Assembly (NCBI RefSeq): GCF_003952385.1
Contig: NZ_CP034444.1
Location: 4,588,001 to 4,652,000 of the forward strand
Direction of reading: 5' to 3'
Length of the DNA stretch: 64,000 nt
Source of the DNA: Mesorhizobium sp. M1D.F.Ca.ET.043.01.1.1
GTDB taxonomy: Bacteria; Pseudomonadota; Alphaproteobacteria; Rhizobiales; Rhizobiaceae
A model generated the notes under the pieces. That model ran no database searches and was not told where the DNA came from. It worked only from the letters and a program-made list of their open reading frames with translations. The position numbers and the translations under genes are program-made. Shown in pieces: positions 34,975 to 43,979 of the stretch (positions are counted from its first letter, which is position 1; every line of letters starts with the position of its first letter).

Positions 34975-35913
34975 ATGGCATCACCGATGTTCGAAAGAAT
35001 AGCGCTGGTCGGCATCGGCCTGATCGGCTCGTCGCTTGCCCGCGTCATCCGCCGCGAAGGCCTTGCTCGCCATATCGCCATCGCGACGCGCAGCAAATCG
35101 ACGCTCTACCGGGCCGGGGAACTCGGCCTTGGCGATTCCTACACGACCGATGCAGAAGAAGCGGTGCGCGACGCGGATCTCGTCATAGTGTCGGTTCCGG
35201 TCGGGTCGTCCGGCGAGGTCGCCGCCGAGATCGCGCCGGCGCTGAAGAAAGGCGCCATCCTGACAGATGTCGGCTCGACCAAGGCCTCCGTCATCGCGCA
35301 AATCGGGCCGCATGTGCCCGAAGGCGTGCACTTCATCCCTGGCCACCCGCTGGCGGGCACGGAAAAATCCGGGCCGGATGCCGGCTTCGCCGACCTCTTC
35401 GACAACCGTTGGTGCATCTTCACGCCGCTGCCGGACACCGACCCCGAGGCGCTGGAGAAGCTCTCGGAGTTCTGGCGCCGATGCGGCTCCAACATCGACA
35501 CGATGGACCCGCAGCATCACGACATGACCTTGGCCATCGTCTCGCATCTGCCGCACATCATCGCCTACAACATCGTCGGCACCGCCGACGATCTGGAATC
35601 GGTGACCAAGACGGAAGTCATCAAATATTCCGCCTCCGGCTTTCGCGACTTCACTCGACTGGCTGCCTCCGACCCGACCATGTGGCGGGATGTCTGCCTG
35701 CACAACAAGGACGCGATCCTGGAAATGCTGGCGCGCTTCTCGGAGGACCTCGCGTCGCTGCAGCGGGCGATCCGCTGGGGCGACGGCGAAAAGCTGTTCG
35801 ACCTCTTCACCCGCACCCGCGCCATCCGCCGCTCGATCATCGAGGCCGGCCAGGACATCGATGTGCCGGATTTCGGCCGCCAGGCGGTCGAGCATCCGGG
35901 AGCCAAATCCTAA
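34975..35913 (+). CDS. tyrC: prephenate/arogenate dehydrogenase
   Basis: A 312-residue NAD(P)-dependent dehydrogenase of tyrosine synthesis (prephenate to 4-hydroxyphenylpyruvate or arogenate to tyrosine). The Rossmann motif VGIGLIGSSLARVIRREG is at residues 11-28. The active-site blocks DVGSTKASV, HFIPGHPLAGTEKSGP and the helical domain HHDMTLAIVSHLPHIIAYN follow. There is no ACT domain. It is 5 bp downstream of hisC; together they supply the last two steps to tyrosine if HisC handles aromatic substrates. Confidence 0.92.
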   Translation: MASPMFERIALVGIGLIGSSLARVIRREGLARHIAIATRSKSTLYRAGELGLGDSYTTDAEEAVRDADLVIVSVPVGSSGEVAAEIAPALKKGAILTDVGSTKASVIAQIGPHVPEGVHFIPGHPLAGTEKSGPDAGFADLFDNRWCIFTPLPDTDPEALEKLSEFWRRCGSNIDTMDPQHHDMTLAIVSHLPHIIAYNIVGTADDLESVTKTEVIKYSASGFRDFTRLAASDPTMWRDVCLHNKDAILEMLARFSEDLASLQRAIRWGDGEKLFDLFTRTRAIRRSIIEAGQDIDVPDFGRQAVEHPGAKS

Positions 35914-35929
35914 GCTGTTCGCGCGGCTG

Positions 35930-36856
35930 TTATGACGGCGGCCAGTGGGCTGCCATCATGGCCAACGTCTCGGCCCGGTCCGGCGCGCCGAGCCGGCCGC
36001 CGAAGCGCAGGCATTTGAGCGCGGCGGCGGCGCTGGCAAAGCGCAGCGCCTGCTCGACAGGCATCGCTTCGGCAAGGCCGATGGCAAAAGCACCGTGGAA
36101 GACATCGCCGGCGGCGAGCGTGTCTACTGCCTTGACCTTTGGCGCTTCGACATGGCGGACGCGGCCGGCTGCCCGGTCATGCCACCAGGTTCCTGCAGCG
36201 CCTCCCGTCACCGCGACAAAGGCGTCGGTGCGCGAGGCAAGATCTGCGCAGGCGCTTTCAGGGTCGAGTGCGTGGCCGCAGACGATGCGCGCCGCCGGCT
36301 CAGAGGCGACGATGTGCGAAGCCAAGGGCAAGAGCCGTTCCAGCACCTCGACCGGCGCGGTGTCGGCGTCGAGGATCGCCGGACGGCCGGCGTCCCGCGC
36401 GGCCGTCAAGGCAAGTGCAGCGGCGCCCGGCCAGCGCACGTCCGCCAGCACGGCGTCGAAGGCGGAAAGATCGGCAAGCGGCAGGGAGCCGGGATCGGCT
36501 TGCGCCTTGCCGTCATAGAAGGGAACGATGATGCGCTCGCCATGGGTATCCACCAGGATCGCGGCCAGCGCAGAGCGCGCGCCGGCGACGCGGCGGACCA
36601 GGCCGCAGTCGACGCCTTCCGCCTCGATCTCGGCGATCAGCCGGTCGCCGACCGCATCGTCTCCCGCGCTCGCCCAAAGCGACACATCGGCGCCGAGGCG
36701 ATGCGCGGCGCAGGCGGCGCTCGTCGCCATGCCCGAGGCGATCTGGACACCATCGCCGGCGATGAATTTGCCCTGATGCGTGGGGAGCGCCTCGACATGC
36801 AGGATCGTATCGAGCGTGAAAGCGCCGACACTGAGCAGTTTGACCGGCCTTGCCAT
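35930..36856 (-). CDS. PfkB-family carbohydrate kinase
   Basis: A 308-residue ribokinase-like sugar or nucleoside kinase. The N-terminal pattern VGAFTLDTILHVEALP and the C-terminal PfkB signature with catalytic Asp DTLAAGDVFHGAFAIG (about 248-263) are present. The substrate is not clear; ribokinase, sulfofructose kinase and inosine kinase share this level of similarity. It lies 7 bp downstream of the DUF2125 gene on the same strand and is convergent with tyrC (16 bp). Confidence 0.87.
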   Translation of the reverse strand: MARPVKLLSVGAFTLDTILHVEALPTHQGKFIAGDGVQIASGMATSAACAAHRLGADVSLWASAGDDAVGDRLIAEIEAEGVDCGLVRRVAGARSALAAILVDTHGERIIVPFYDGKAQADPGSLPLADLSAFDAVLADVRWPGAAALALTAARDAGRPAILDADTAPVEVLERLLPLASHIVASEPAARIVCGHALDPESACADLASRTDAFVAVTGGAAGTWWHDRAAGRVRHVEAPKVKAVDTLAAGDVFHGAFAIGLAEAMPVEQALRFASAAAALKCLRFGGRLGAPDRAETLAMMAAHWPPS

Positions 36857-36863
36857 TATCGGC

Positions 36864-37862
36864 CTACTCTACCGGCTTGATCTTGCCAAGCGGGATGAAG
36901 CCGAGCGAAGCCTTGCCTTTGACGACCTTGAGCGGCATGGACGGCTCGCTGCCGAGCATGGCAATGCCGGCAAAACCCTGCTCGATCTCGCTCTTGTGCT
37001 CGGGAATGGCGCCGGCGAGGATGGCCGCCACCGCCTTGGGGTCCTTGAGCTTGATCTTCAGGCTGGCATCGATCAGGCCGTCCGCGTCGACCGAGATCGG
37101 TCCGGACACGGTGATGCGCGCCGTTCCCGACGACAGGTCGAGGCTGGCAATGTCGACGGATTGGCCGCGCAGACTTTTGGGCGGCTTCGCGATCAGCGCC
37201 ACCCCGTTCCTCACCGTCGCCTCGCCGCCGCCGTCCAGCGCCGGCAGCAGGCGGCCGCCGATCGCGTTGGCGTTGATCTCAAGATCGCTGAAGCTGCCGG
37301 TATAGACGATATCCTGGCCGTTGGGCTGCAACTGGCCAGCGGCCTGGCCGGCGCTGAACAACTGCATGGGATCAGTGTCGTCGGCCGGATCGGTCTGTCC
37401 GGACAGGCCCTCCGCCTGCAGCAAAATGCGCCGGGGAAGCGGCCATGACAGTTTGACCGTGGCGCGCAGTTGGTCCCAGTCGAGCCACAGCGGCGGCATG
37501 CCTGGCGCGACGGTCCGCAACGGCCCGCGCAGGTCCGCCACGGGCGACAAGGGCTGGGTGATCCGGGCGACGGCGCTAAAATCGCCGATCGACGCCGCGA
37601 CATTCCGGGCATCGTCCTGATAGGCCAGGCTGTCGCAGGAGACAGCGAAGTTAAGCGGATAACCGCTGACCGTGAGATTGGCGCAGTCGGCCTTGATGCC
37701 TTTGCTTCCGAGCGCGGCAACGGTCCGCTCCGCCTCGATCTTGACCCGGCCGGCGAGATAGAACCATCCGCCGCTGTAGAGCGCGAACAGCACCAGTATG
37801 AATGCGGCAAGCCAGAACAGCCGGCGGCGAGATTTGCGCGATCGCTGGTCACTTGACGTCAT
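36864..37862 (-). CDS. DUF2125 membrane-anchored periplasmic protein
   Basis: A 332-residue protein with a basic N-terminus (SSDQRSRKSRRRLF), one transmembrane helix (about 16-36) and a large periplasmic region matching DUF2125: RTVAALGSKGIKADCANLTVSGYPL and FAVSCDSLAYQDD, with two cysteines that could pair. Function unknown; the family is typical of Rhizobiales. ATG 37862 was chosen over 37940, whose extra 26 residues precede the basic start. The PfkB gene is 7 bp downstream. Confidence 0.85.
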   Translation of the reverse strand: MTSSDQRSRKSRRRLFWLAAFILVLFALYSGGWFYLAGRVKIEAERTVAALGSKGIKADCANLTVSGYPLNFAVSCDSLAYQDDARNVAASIGDFSAVARITQPLSPVADLRGPLRTVAPGMPPLWLDWDQLRATVKLSWPLPRRILLQAEGLSGQTDPADDTDPMQLFSAGQAAGQLQPNGQDIVYTGSFSDLEINANAIGGRLLPALDGGGEATVRNGVALIAKPPKSLRGQSVDIASLDLSSGTARITVSGPISVDADGLIDASLKIKLKDPKAVAAILAGAIPEHKSEIEQGFAGIAMLGSEPSMPLKVVKGKASLGFIPLGKIKPVE

Positions 37863-37986
37863 GCTGCGGCTCTCGTTAACCCCTCGTGCGGCGAGCGGGC
37901 TGTTAATCTCACGCACAAGAAGCGGGGACGGAAGAAACACCTTATCGGTGCGATGTCGTCACTCGAATGCGATCAGGCTTGGCGAT

Positions 37987-38517
37987 ATGGGCGATTTTTG
38001 GGTTTTTGGCTATGGGTCGCTGATCTGGCGGCCGGGATTCGCACATGTCGAGACGCGGCGCGCCCGCCTCTACGGCTATCGCCGGTCGCTTTGCGTCTAT
38101 TCCTTCGTGCATCGCGGCACGCGCGAGAGGCCGGGACTGGTGCTCGGCCTCGACCGCGGCGGCTCGTGCATCGGTCTTGCCTTTCGCGTGCCCGGCGATT
38201 TGCGCGACGAAGTGCTTTCCTATCTGCGCGAGCGCGAACTGGTGACCAGCGTCTATCTCGAACGCGCCCTCGATGTCCGGCTGGATGGGGCAGGACGAGG
38301 CGGAACGGTCGAAGCGGTCGCCTACATTGTCGACCGCGCGCATGAGCAATATGCCGGCGGGCTCGACGCCGGGCATGCGGCAGAAGTCGTGCGCGGCGCG
38401 GTCGGCCAGTCGGGCAGGAACGAGGACTATGTCTTGAGCACGGTGGAGCATCTGAAAGCGCTCGGCATCCGCGACCACTGGCTGGAAGACGTAGGGCGGC
38501 GGGTCGCGCCTTCGTGA
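37987..38517 (+). CDS. gamma-glutamylcyclotransferase (ChaC-like)
   Basis: A 176-residue ChaC-type protein that would split glutathione to 5-oxoproline and Cys-Gly. The substrate loop VFGYGSLIWRPGF (residues 6-18) and the catalytic Glu region YLRERELVTSVYLE are present. It starts at ATG 37987 (MGDFWVFGYGS). It is divergent from the DUF2125 gene by 124 bp. Confidence 0.92.
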   Translation: MGDFWVFGYGSLIWRPGFAHVETRRARLYGYRRSLCVYSFVHRGTRERPGLVLGLDRGGSCIGLAFRVPGDLRDEVLSYLRERELVTSVYLERALDVRLDGAGRGGTVEAVAYIVDRAHEQYAGGLDAGHAAEVVRGAVGQSGRNEDYVLSTVEHLKALGIRDHWLEDVGRRVAPS

Positions 38518-38550
38518 AGGGCATTTCCGGCGAACCAGATCGCCTCCAAT

Positions 38551-38641
38551 GCTCTATCTCTTTGTTTTTCCGCAATCCCGGACACAAGGCTACGGCGAGG
38601 CCGCTGACCCTAACCGCTGCGCACTTTTGCTGGAATTGCTC
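38551..38641 (+). repeat. dispersed intergenic repeat, family A, copy 3
   Basis: GCTCTATCTCTTTGTTTTTC and CGCAATCCCGGACA at the left and GCACTTTTGCTGGAATTGCT at the right match copy 4 (42979-43078). About 27 extra bases with a GC-rich centre are inserted between the halves (about 38585-38611). It follows the ChaC-like gene. Confidence 0.75.
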
Positions 38642-38772
38642 TGGCCCGATCAAAAAGCAGAACCATGCCTTTGACCTCGGCAAGGCGCGACCTAGCTTAA
38701 CGGCAATCCATCCCACCAAGCCCTTGCCCTTCTTTGGGCGTCCAGGCCTTCCCAGCATCACGGAGATCAATC

Positions 38773-39720
38773 TTGCAGAAACGCCGTCTCGGTCGCACCG
38801 ACCTTTCCATCGCGCCGCTGGTCCTGGGAGGCAACGTCTTCGGCTGGACCGCCGACGAGAAGACCTCGTTCGACCTGCTCGATCGCTTTGCCGCGGCCGG
38901 CTTCAACGCCGTCGACACGGCGGATGCCTATTCGCGCTGGGCGCCGGGCAACAAGGGCGGCGAATCCGAAACCATCATCGGCAACTGGATGAAGAGCCGC
39001 GGCAATCGGGACAGCATTGTTGTCATCACCAAGGTCGGCTCCGACATGGGCCAGGGAAAGAAAGACCTGTCAGCGGCCTATATCGAGAACGCGGTGGATC
39101 AGTCGTTGAAGCGGCTGCAGACCGACGTCATCGATCTCTATCTGTCGCATTGGCCCGACCCGGCCACGCCTTACGAGGAAACGCTCGGCGCCTATCAGCG
39201 CCTGCTCGAGAAGGGCAAGATCCGCTATCCGGGCTGCTCCAATCTCGATGCCGGACAGTTGCGCGCGGCCCTCGATGTCGCCAGCCTGCGCAGCCTGCCG
39301 CGTTATGAGGTTCTGCAGCCTGAATACAATTTGTACGACCGTTCTTCGCTGGATGGCCCGCTGCTCGATCTCTGCAAGGGGCAGGATCTCGGCGTCATCA
39401 CCTATTTCAGCCTGGCCAAGGGTTTTTTGAGCGGCAAATACCGCAGCAAGACCGATCTCGGCCAGAGCGAGCGCGGCGAAGACGTGGCCGAGTATCTCAA
39501 CGAGCGCGGCATGCGCATCCTCTCCGCGCTCGACGCGGCCGCCGGGCGCCATTCTGCCAAGCCGGCGGAAGTGGCGCTCACCTGGATCATGGCGCGGCCG
39601 GGCGTCACCGCGCCGATCGCCAGCGCCACGACGCCCGCCCAGATGGACAGCCTGATCCGCGCGGCGTCGCTGAAACTTTCCGCCGACGACATTGCCGCGC
39701 TCGACCGCGCCAGCGCCTAA
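38773..39720 (+). CDS. aldo/keto reductase
   Basis: A 315-residue NADPH-dependent aldo/keto reductase. The catalytic tetrad can be read: D48 and Y53 (AVDTADAY), K87 (VITKVG) and the His in LYLSHWPDP. I place the start at TTG 38773 because GGAG at 38762-38765 stands 7 bases before it and because QKRRLGRTDLSIAPL is the usual AKR start. The nearest ATG (38734) would add 13 unlike residues. The substrate is unknown. Confidence 0.88.
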   Translation: MQKRRLGRTDLSIAPLVLGGNVFGWTADEKTSFDLLDRFAAAGFNAVDTADAYSRWAPGNKGGESETIIGNWMKSRGNRDSIVVITKVGSDMGQGKKDLSAAYIENAVDQSLKRLQTDVIDLYLSHWPDPATPYEETLGAYQRLLEKGKIRYPGCSNLDAGQLRAALDVASLRSLPRYEVLQPEYNLYDRSSLDGPLLDLCKGQDLGVITYFSLAKGFLSGKYRSKTDLGQSERGEDVAEYLNERGMRILSALDAAAGRHSAKPAEVALTWIMARPGVTAPIASATTPAQMDSLIRAASLKLSADDIAALDRASA

Positions 39721-39834
39721 ACGTCTCTTAAGGCAGGCGCGCGAAGCCGATCGGCTCCACGCACGATCGTCCAAGACCTTTGCGGGCGGCGTCGCGATAA
39801 TTCCTGACGCATCGCGACAGGAATCGGGTTCGGC

Positions 39835-40455
39835 ATGATCGGAGACATTCTGCCTGGAGCGCAGTCCTGGCAGCAGCTGCTGGCGCTGGTGTTGGCGGCC
39901 ACCGTCGTCATGGGCAGTCCCGGTCCGGCGACGATCAGCGTGACCGCCATAGGCGCCGCCTTCGGACTGCGTCCCTCAATGCGCTATACGTCAGGCGTCG
40001 TGTTCGGGACGATCGCTGCGCTTCTCGTGGTGGCCGCCGGCCTGGCCGGCATGCTCGCCTCGATGCCGGCGCTGGCGCCCGCGCTGACAGTCGCTTCGGC
40101 CGCCTACATCCTCTACCTCGCCTTCAGGATAGCAATGGCGCCGCCGCTTGCCGAAGGTGCAAAAGAGGCGGCGCGTCCCACTTTTCTCGGCGGCTTCATG
40201 CTCGCCGTCGCCAATCCGAAAGCCTATGTGGCGATCGGCGCCGTGTTCGCCGGCGCTTCGTCGCAGGCCGACGGTCTCGGCATGTCGACAAAGCTGCTGG
40301 TGCTCGCGGCGATGATCGTGGCCATCCACACCCTGTGGCTTCTCGCGGGCACGGTCTTCGCGCGCTTGCTGCGCAATCCGCGGGCCGCGGGGATCATCAA
40401 TCTCGCTTTTGCCGCGACGCTGGTGCTGACGACTGCTTTGGCAGCGCTGCCGTAG
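39835..40455 (+). CDS. LysE-family amino-acid exporter
   Basis: A 206-residue membrane protein with six helices of the LysE/RhtB superfamily. The marker MGSPGPATISVTAIGAAFGLR (about 26-46) is a variant of the family's PGP motif, and ANPKAYVAIGAVF lies near residue 125. It should export amino acids or related metabolites; the substrate is open. Convergent with plsC (8 bp). Confidence 0.87.
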   Translation: MIGDILPGAQSWQQLLALVLAATVVMGSPGPATISVTAIGAAFGLRPSMRYTSGVVFGTIAALLVVAAGLAGMLASMPALAPALTVASAAYILYLAFRIAMAPPLAEGAKEAARPTFLGGFMLAVANPKAYVAIGAVFAGASSQADGLGMSTKLLVLAAMIVAIHTLWLLAGTVFARLLRNPRAAGIINLAFAATLVLTTALAALP

Positions 40456-40463
40456 GAGGGCTC

Positions 40464-41264
40464 TCAGGTCTTCGCCGTTTTCGTCGCGCCGAGCTCCGCC
40501 AGCCGCTTCACCGCCGTCGGCGGCATGGGCGGCGGGTTCGCCGTGCTCGCGGCTTCGACCAGCAGCTCGTCGCAGGCGGCTTCTGTTTCGCCGATCAGGC
40601 GCTGCATGAATTCCTCCTTGTCGAGTCCGGGCGGGATCGGCGGCAGGAAGCGGGCCTTGATGGTGCCTGGATAGCGCATGAACTTGCGGCGCGGCCAATA
40701 GAGGCCGGCGACATGGGCGACCGGCACCACGGGGACGCCGAGCTGGTTATAGAGCTCGACGATGCCGTATTTGTAGGAGGGCTCGGCGCCCGGCGGGCGG
40801 CGGGTACCTTCGGGATAGATGATGAGCTGGCGCGGATTGCGCGCCATCTCCTGCCTGGTCGCGGCGACGACCGCTTTCAGCGCCTTGGAGCGACTGCCGC
40901 GGTCGACCGGGATCATGCGCATCTTCATGACGTACCAGCCGAAGAAGGGGATCCAGGTCAGTTCCCGCTTCAGGATGTACAACGCGTCGTCGAGATACGG
41001 AAAAAAGGCGATCGCGTCCCAGAAGGACTGATGCTTCGGCGCCAGGATGAAGGACCCTTCAGGCAGGTTCTCGACGCCCGTGATCTCGCTCCTGGTGCCG
41101 GCGATCTTGTCATAGAGCCACATCGAGGTGCGCGACCAGAATTTCGGCACGAACCAGGCGCGGTGGCGGGGCGACAGGAAATAGAAGGGCGTCCAGAAGA
41201 TCATCTGGATGACCAGGCTGAGATAGAAGGCAAGGTTGAACGCCAGCGAGCGGATATAGAGCAT
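40464..41264 (-). CDS. plsC: 1-acyl-sn-glycerol-3-phosphate acyltransferase
   Basis: A 266-residue membrane-bound acyltransferase that makes phosphatidic acid from lysophosphatidic acid. One N-terminal helix (about residues 8-30) is followed by motif I KHQSFWD (HX4D catalytic site), the FGWYVMKMRMIPVDRGSR block and the substrate motif YPEGTRRPPG. The C-terminus is Ala/Glu-rich. It is convergent with the LysE gene. Confidence 0.92.
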   Translation of the reverse strand: MLYIRSLAFNLAFYLSLVIQMIFWTPFYFLSPRHRAWFVPKFWSRTSMWLYDKIAGTRSEITGVENLPEGSFILAPKHQSFWDAIAFFPYLDDALYILKRELTWIPFFGWYVMKMRMIPVDRGSRSKALKAVVAATRQEMARNPRQLIIYPEGTRRPPGAEPSYKYGIVELYNQLGVPVVPVAHVAGLYWPRRKFMRYPGTIKARFLPPIPPGLDKEEFMQRLIGETEAACDELLVEAASTANPPPMPPTAVKRLAELGATKTAKT

Positions 41265-41351
41265 GCGGGAAGGGGCCCGGTGTGGAAGTGTGCGTTGGTT
41301 ACACCAAGCGCAGACAAAAAGGAAACGGCCTGGTGAGCGAGCACGCCGCCG

Positions 41352-42254
41352 TCATAAGGATTGCGCCAGCCGCTCCTTCAGGCGCGGCGCCGCGAAATCG
41401 AGGAAGGCGCGCAGCTTTACCGGCAGCAGGCCCTGGCCGGCATGCACGAGATTGACCGGCCATGGCGGCGGCTCGAACGGCTCGAGCACCACGCGAAGCG
41501 CGCCCGCGCGCACGGCGGCGTCCGCCTGATAGGAAAGCACCTTCGTCAGGCCAAGACCGGCGATCGCCGCATCGATCGCCGCCTCGGCGGTGTTGACCTG
41601 CAGCCGCGAGCGGACCGGAACCGCGGTTTCCCTATTGCCGGACACGAAACTCCATGTCGCCGGGGCGGCAAGCCCCTCGAAGGTGACGCAGTCATGGCCG
41701 GCGAGATCGCGCAGTTCGAGCGGCGTGCCGCGCTCGGCGAGATAGGCCGGGCTTGCGCAGACGACGCGGCGGATCGAGCCGACGCGCATCGCGACCATGG
41801 CCGAATCCGGCAGCTCGCCGATACGGACGGCGAGGTCGATATGCTCCTCGACCAATTGCGTGATCCGGTCCGACAGGGTCAGGCGGATGTCGACGTCGGG
41901 ATAGGCGGCGAGGAAGGCGGTGACTACGGGCAGCACATGCAGGCGGCCGAAGACGACCGGCGCGGTGATGACCAGTTCGCCGGTCGGGCTCGAGTATTCG
42001 CCGGCGGCAGCGCGCTCGGCTTCGCTGACCTCTTCCAGGATCCGGCGGCAGGCGGCCAGATAGGATTGGCCGGCGTCTGTCAGGGTGAGGCGTCGCGCCG
42101 AGCGGTTGAGCAGACGCGTCTTCAGATGCGTCTCCAGCACGGAGAGCTTGCGGCTGACCGTCGCCAGCGGCACGCCGGCGCGCCGCGCGGCGGCGGACAG
42201 GCTGCCGGCCTCCACCGTGGCGACGAACAGGGACATGGCGTCGAGGCGGTCCAT
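41352..42254 (-). CDS. LysR-family transcriptional regulator
   Basis: A 300-residue regulator. The winged helix-turn-helix covers residues 1-60 (MSLFVATVEAGSLSAAARRA, then PLATVSRKLSVLETHL) and a periplasmic-binding-like effector domain 88-295. It is divergent from a PNPOx-like gene, with 102 bp between the starts, so by the usual LysR rule it likely controls that gene and itself. The effector is not known. Confidence 0.92.
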   Translation of the reverse strand: MDRLDAMSLFVATVEAGSLSAAARRAGVPLATVSRKLSVLETHLKTRLLNRSARRLTLTDAGQSYLAACRRILEEVSEAERAAAGEYSSPTGELVITAPVVFGRLHVLPVVTAFLAAYPDVDIRLTLSDRITQLVEEHIDLAVRIGELPDSAMVAMRVGSIRRVVCASPAYLAERGTPLELRDLAGHDCVTFEGLAAPATWSFVSGNRETAVPVRSRLQVNTAEAAIDAAIAGLGLTKVLSYQADAAVRAGALRVVLEPFEPPPWPVNLVHAGQGLLPVKLRAFLDFAAPRLKERLAQSL

Positions 42255-42356
42255 TCATTCTTCCAGAAAACGGAAGGATAGATTGCAAATATGCCTTCTG
42301 TCTTCGGATTTCGGAAGGGATTAAAAATCGTGGCATTTCGTTCGAGGAGCGCTGCC

Positions 42357-42977
42357 ATGAACGCCTTCACCAGCGATGTCGCCTTCACGCCCACCGTCAA
42401 GGCGATCCAGTCCCGCAAGGGTTCGCGCGGAAACTATGCCCGCGTCGAGGAGCGCGGCGGCTGGCGCGCGGCGATCACGCCCGATCTCGCGGCCTTCGTC
42501 GAGGCGCAGACCAGTGTGCTCCTGGCGACGGCCAATGCCCAGGGCCAGCCCTACATCCAGCATCGCGGCGGGCCGGCCGGCTTTCTCAAGGTGCTCGACG
42601 AGCACACGATCGGCTTTGCCGATTTTTCGGGGAACCGGCAGTTCATCACGCAGGGCAACTTGGAAGACAATGCCCAGGCCTTCCTGTTCCTCATCGACTA
42701 CATGCTTCGGCAACGCATCAAGATCTGGGGCCGGGCGCGGGTCGTGGAGGACGATGCGGAACTGACGGCAGGGCTGATGCCGGCAAACTACAAGGCGCGG
42801 CCGGAGCAGGCGATCCTGTTCAGCGTCACGGCCTGGGATGCCAATTGCCCGCAGCACATCCCGCAGCGCTTCGAGGCGGCGGATGTGGCGGCGGCGCTTG
42901 CCGAACGCGACGGGCGTATCCAGAGCCTCGAACAGGAGATCGCGCGGCTGCGCGGCAATGCGCCGGGTGATGCCTAG
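42357..42977 (+). CDS. pyridoxamine 5'-phosphate oxidase-like flavin protein
   Basis: A 206-residue protein with the split-barrel fold of the PNPOx-like family. The core TSVLLATANAQGQPYIQHRG (FMN-binding strand pair) and FADFSGNRQFITQGNLEDN are clear. Such proteins bind FMN, F420 or haem. It is too unlike PdxH for vitamin B6 synthesis. ATG 42357 (MNAFTSDVAFTPTVKAIQ) is the likely start. The adjacent divergent LysR gene may regulate it. Confidence 0.85.
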   Translation: MNAFTSDVAFTPTVKAIQSRKGSRGNYARVEERGGWRAAITPDLAAFVEAQTSVLLATANAQGQPYIQHRGGPAGFLKVLDEHTIGFADFSGNRQFITQGNLEDNAQAFLFLIDYMLRQRIKIWGRARVVEDDAELTAGLMPANYKARPEQAILFSVTAWDANCPQHIPQRFEAADVAAALAERDGRIQSLEQEIARLRGNAPGDA

Positions 42978-42978
42978 T

Positions 42979-43078
42979 GCGTTTCACCGTTTCACGGAAA
43001 CGGCGAAACGCCCTATCTCCTTGTTTTTACGCAATTCCGGACGGAAAACCGCTCACACTTTTCCGGGAATTGCTCTAG
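42979..43078 (+). repeat. dispersed intergenic repeat, family A, copy 4 (longest)
   Basis: Starts GCGTTTCACCGTTTCACGGA, itself a small palindrome (CCGTTTC-acg-GAAACGG), then CTATCTCCTTGTTTTTACGC and AATTCCGG, and ends TTTTCCGGGAATTGCTCTAG. GCAATTCC and GGAATTGC can pair over about 45 bases. It fills the space between the PNPOx-like and YdcF genes, and its right end holds the YdcF stop codon. Confidence 0.8.
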
Positions 43079-43800
43079 TTTTTTGCCGTGGAGGCTTCGG
43101 CGAGCGTGACGCCCTCTGCGGTCGGGCGCACGGGAACGATGCCGCGCGCCAGCGCCAGCACATATTTGCTGTATTCGGTGAGCAGCACGCGCAGCGCTTC
43201 CGGCTTGGTCAGCCAGCTGCCATTGCCGAGTTTGGTGTTGACCACCGGATAGGGCTCGAGCCGCGCGCCATGCAGCAGCCGGCTCATCTCCAGCAGGCTG
43301 CGCGGCATGTGGTAGTTGTTGGTGACGAGGATGATGCTGCCATAGGCGTGGCTTTCCACCCATTTGGCGCTCTCCTCGGCATTGCCGATCGTGTCGAGCG
43401 CGGCGCGGTCGATATCGACGCAGCAGGAGAACAGCTGCTTGTCGCCGCCCATCGCCATTTGCAGCTGGCGGCGGCTGGCCGAGGGGTGAACGCCGCTGAT
43501 CAGCAGCCGCTCGCCCTTGCCCGATGCCAGCAGATCCATGGCAGCGTCGAGCCGCGACTGGCCGCCGGTGAGCACGATGATGGCGTCGGCCCTGACCGGA
43601 TTGACCGGCGTCGTCATGTTGCTGACCTTATCGGCAAACCAGCCGAAGCCGCCGGCGAAAAGCGCCAACAGGGCAAGCAGGAAGAAACCGCAGAGACGAA
43701 GCGCGAACCTGAGACGACCGGGCCTTGCAGGCGCCGCGCCGCGTCCAAGCGCCGCCGGCATCCGTCCAGCCGTTCCGAAGGAGTCCCGCGCGTCCATCAT
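43075..43800 (-). CDS. YdcF/SanA-like (DUF218) membrane protein
   Basis: A 241-residue protein with a basic cytoplasmic N-terminus, one helix (about residues 34-54, LRLCGFFLLALLALFAGGF) and a periplasmic DUF218 domain: ADAIIVLTGGQSRLDAAMDLL, LLISGVHPSASRRQ and ILVTNNYHMPRSLLEMSRLL. Members such as ElyC and SanA affect envelope polysaccharide or permeability. The enzymatic role is not known. Its stop codon lies in repeat copy 4. Confidence 0.9.
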   Translation of the reverse strand: MMDARDSFGTAGRMPAALGRGAAPARPGRLRFALRLCGFFLLALLALFAGGFGWFADKVSNMTTPVNPVRADAIIVLTGGQSRLDAAMDLLASGKGERLLISGVHPSASRRQLQMAMGGDKQLFSCCVDIDRAALDTIGNAEESAKWVESHAYGSIILVTNNYHMPRSLLEMSRLLHGARLEPYPVVNTKLGNGSWLTKPEALRVLLTEYSKYVLALARGIVPVRPTAEGVTLAEASTAKN

Positions 43801-43979
43801 CCCCAGGTTAATCCTGAAAACGTCCTATCGTTAACTCTGAAATGCGGCCTTTGATAGATGGGGCGGCGCACATTGCGTTACGGCAGTTTCCCTTGCGTGA
43901 TCATGCACTTGGATCGCGATCGCATCGGAAACCCGGTTGCCGCCTCCTGCATTCGCCGACCCTTGGCTTCGGATCATGG

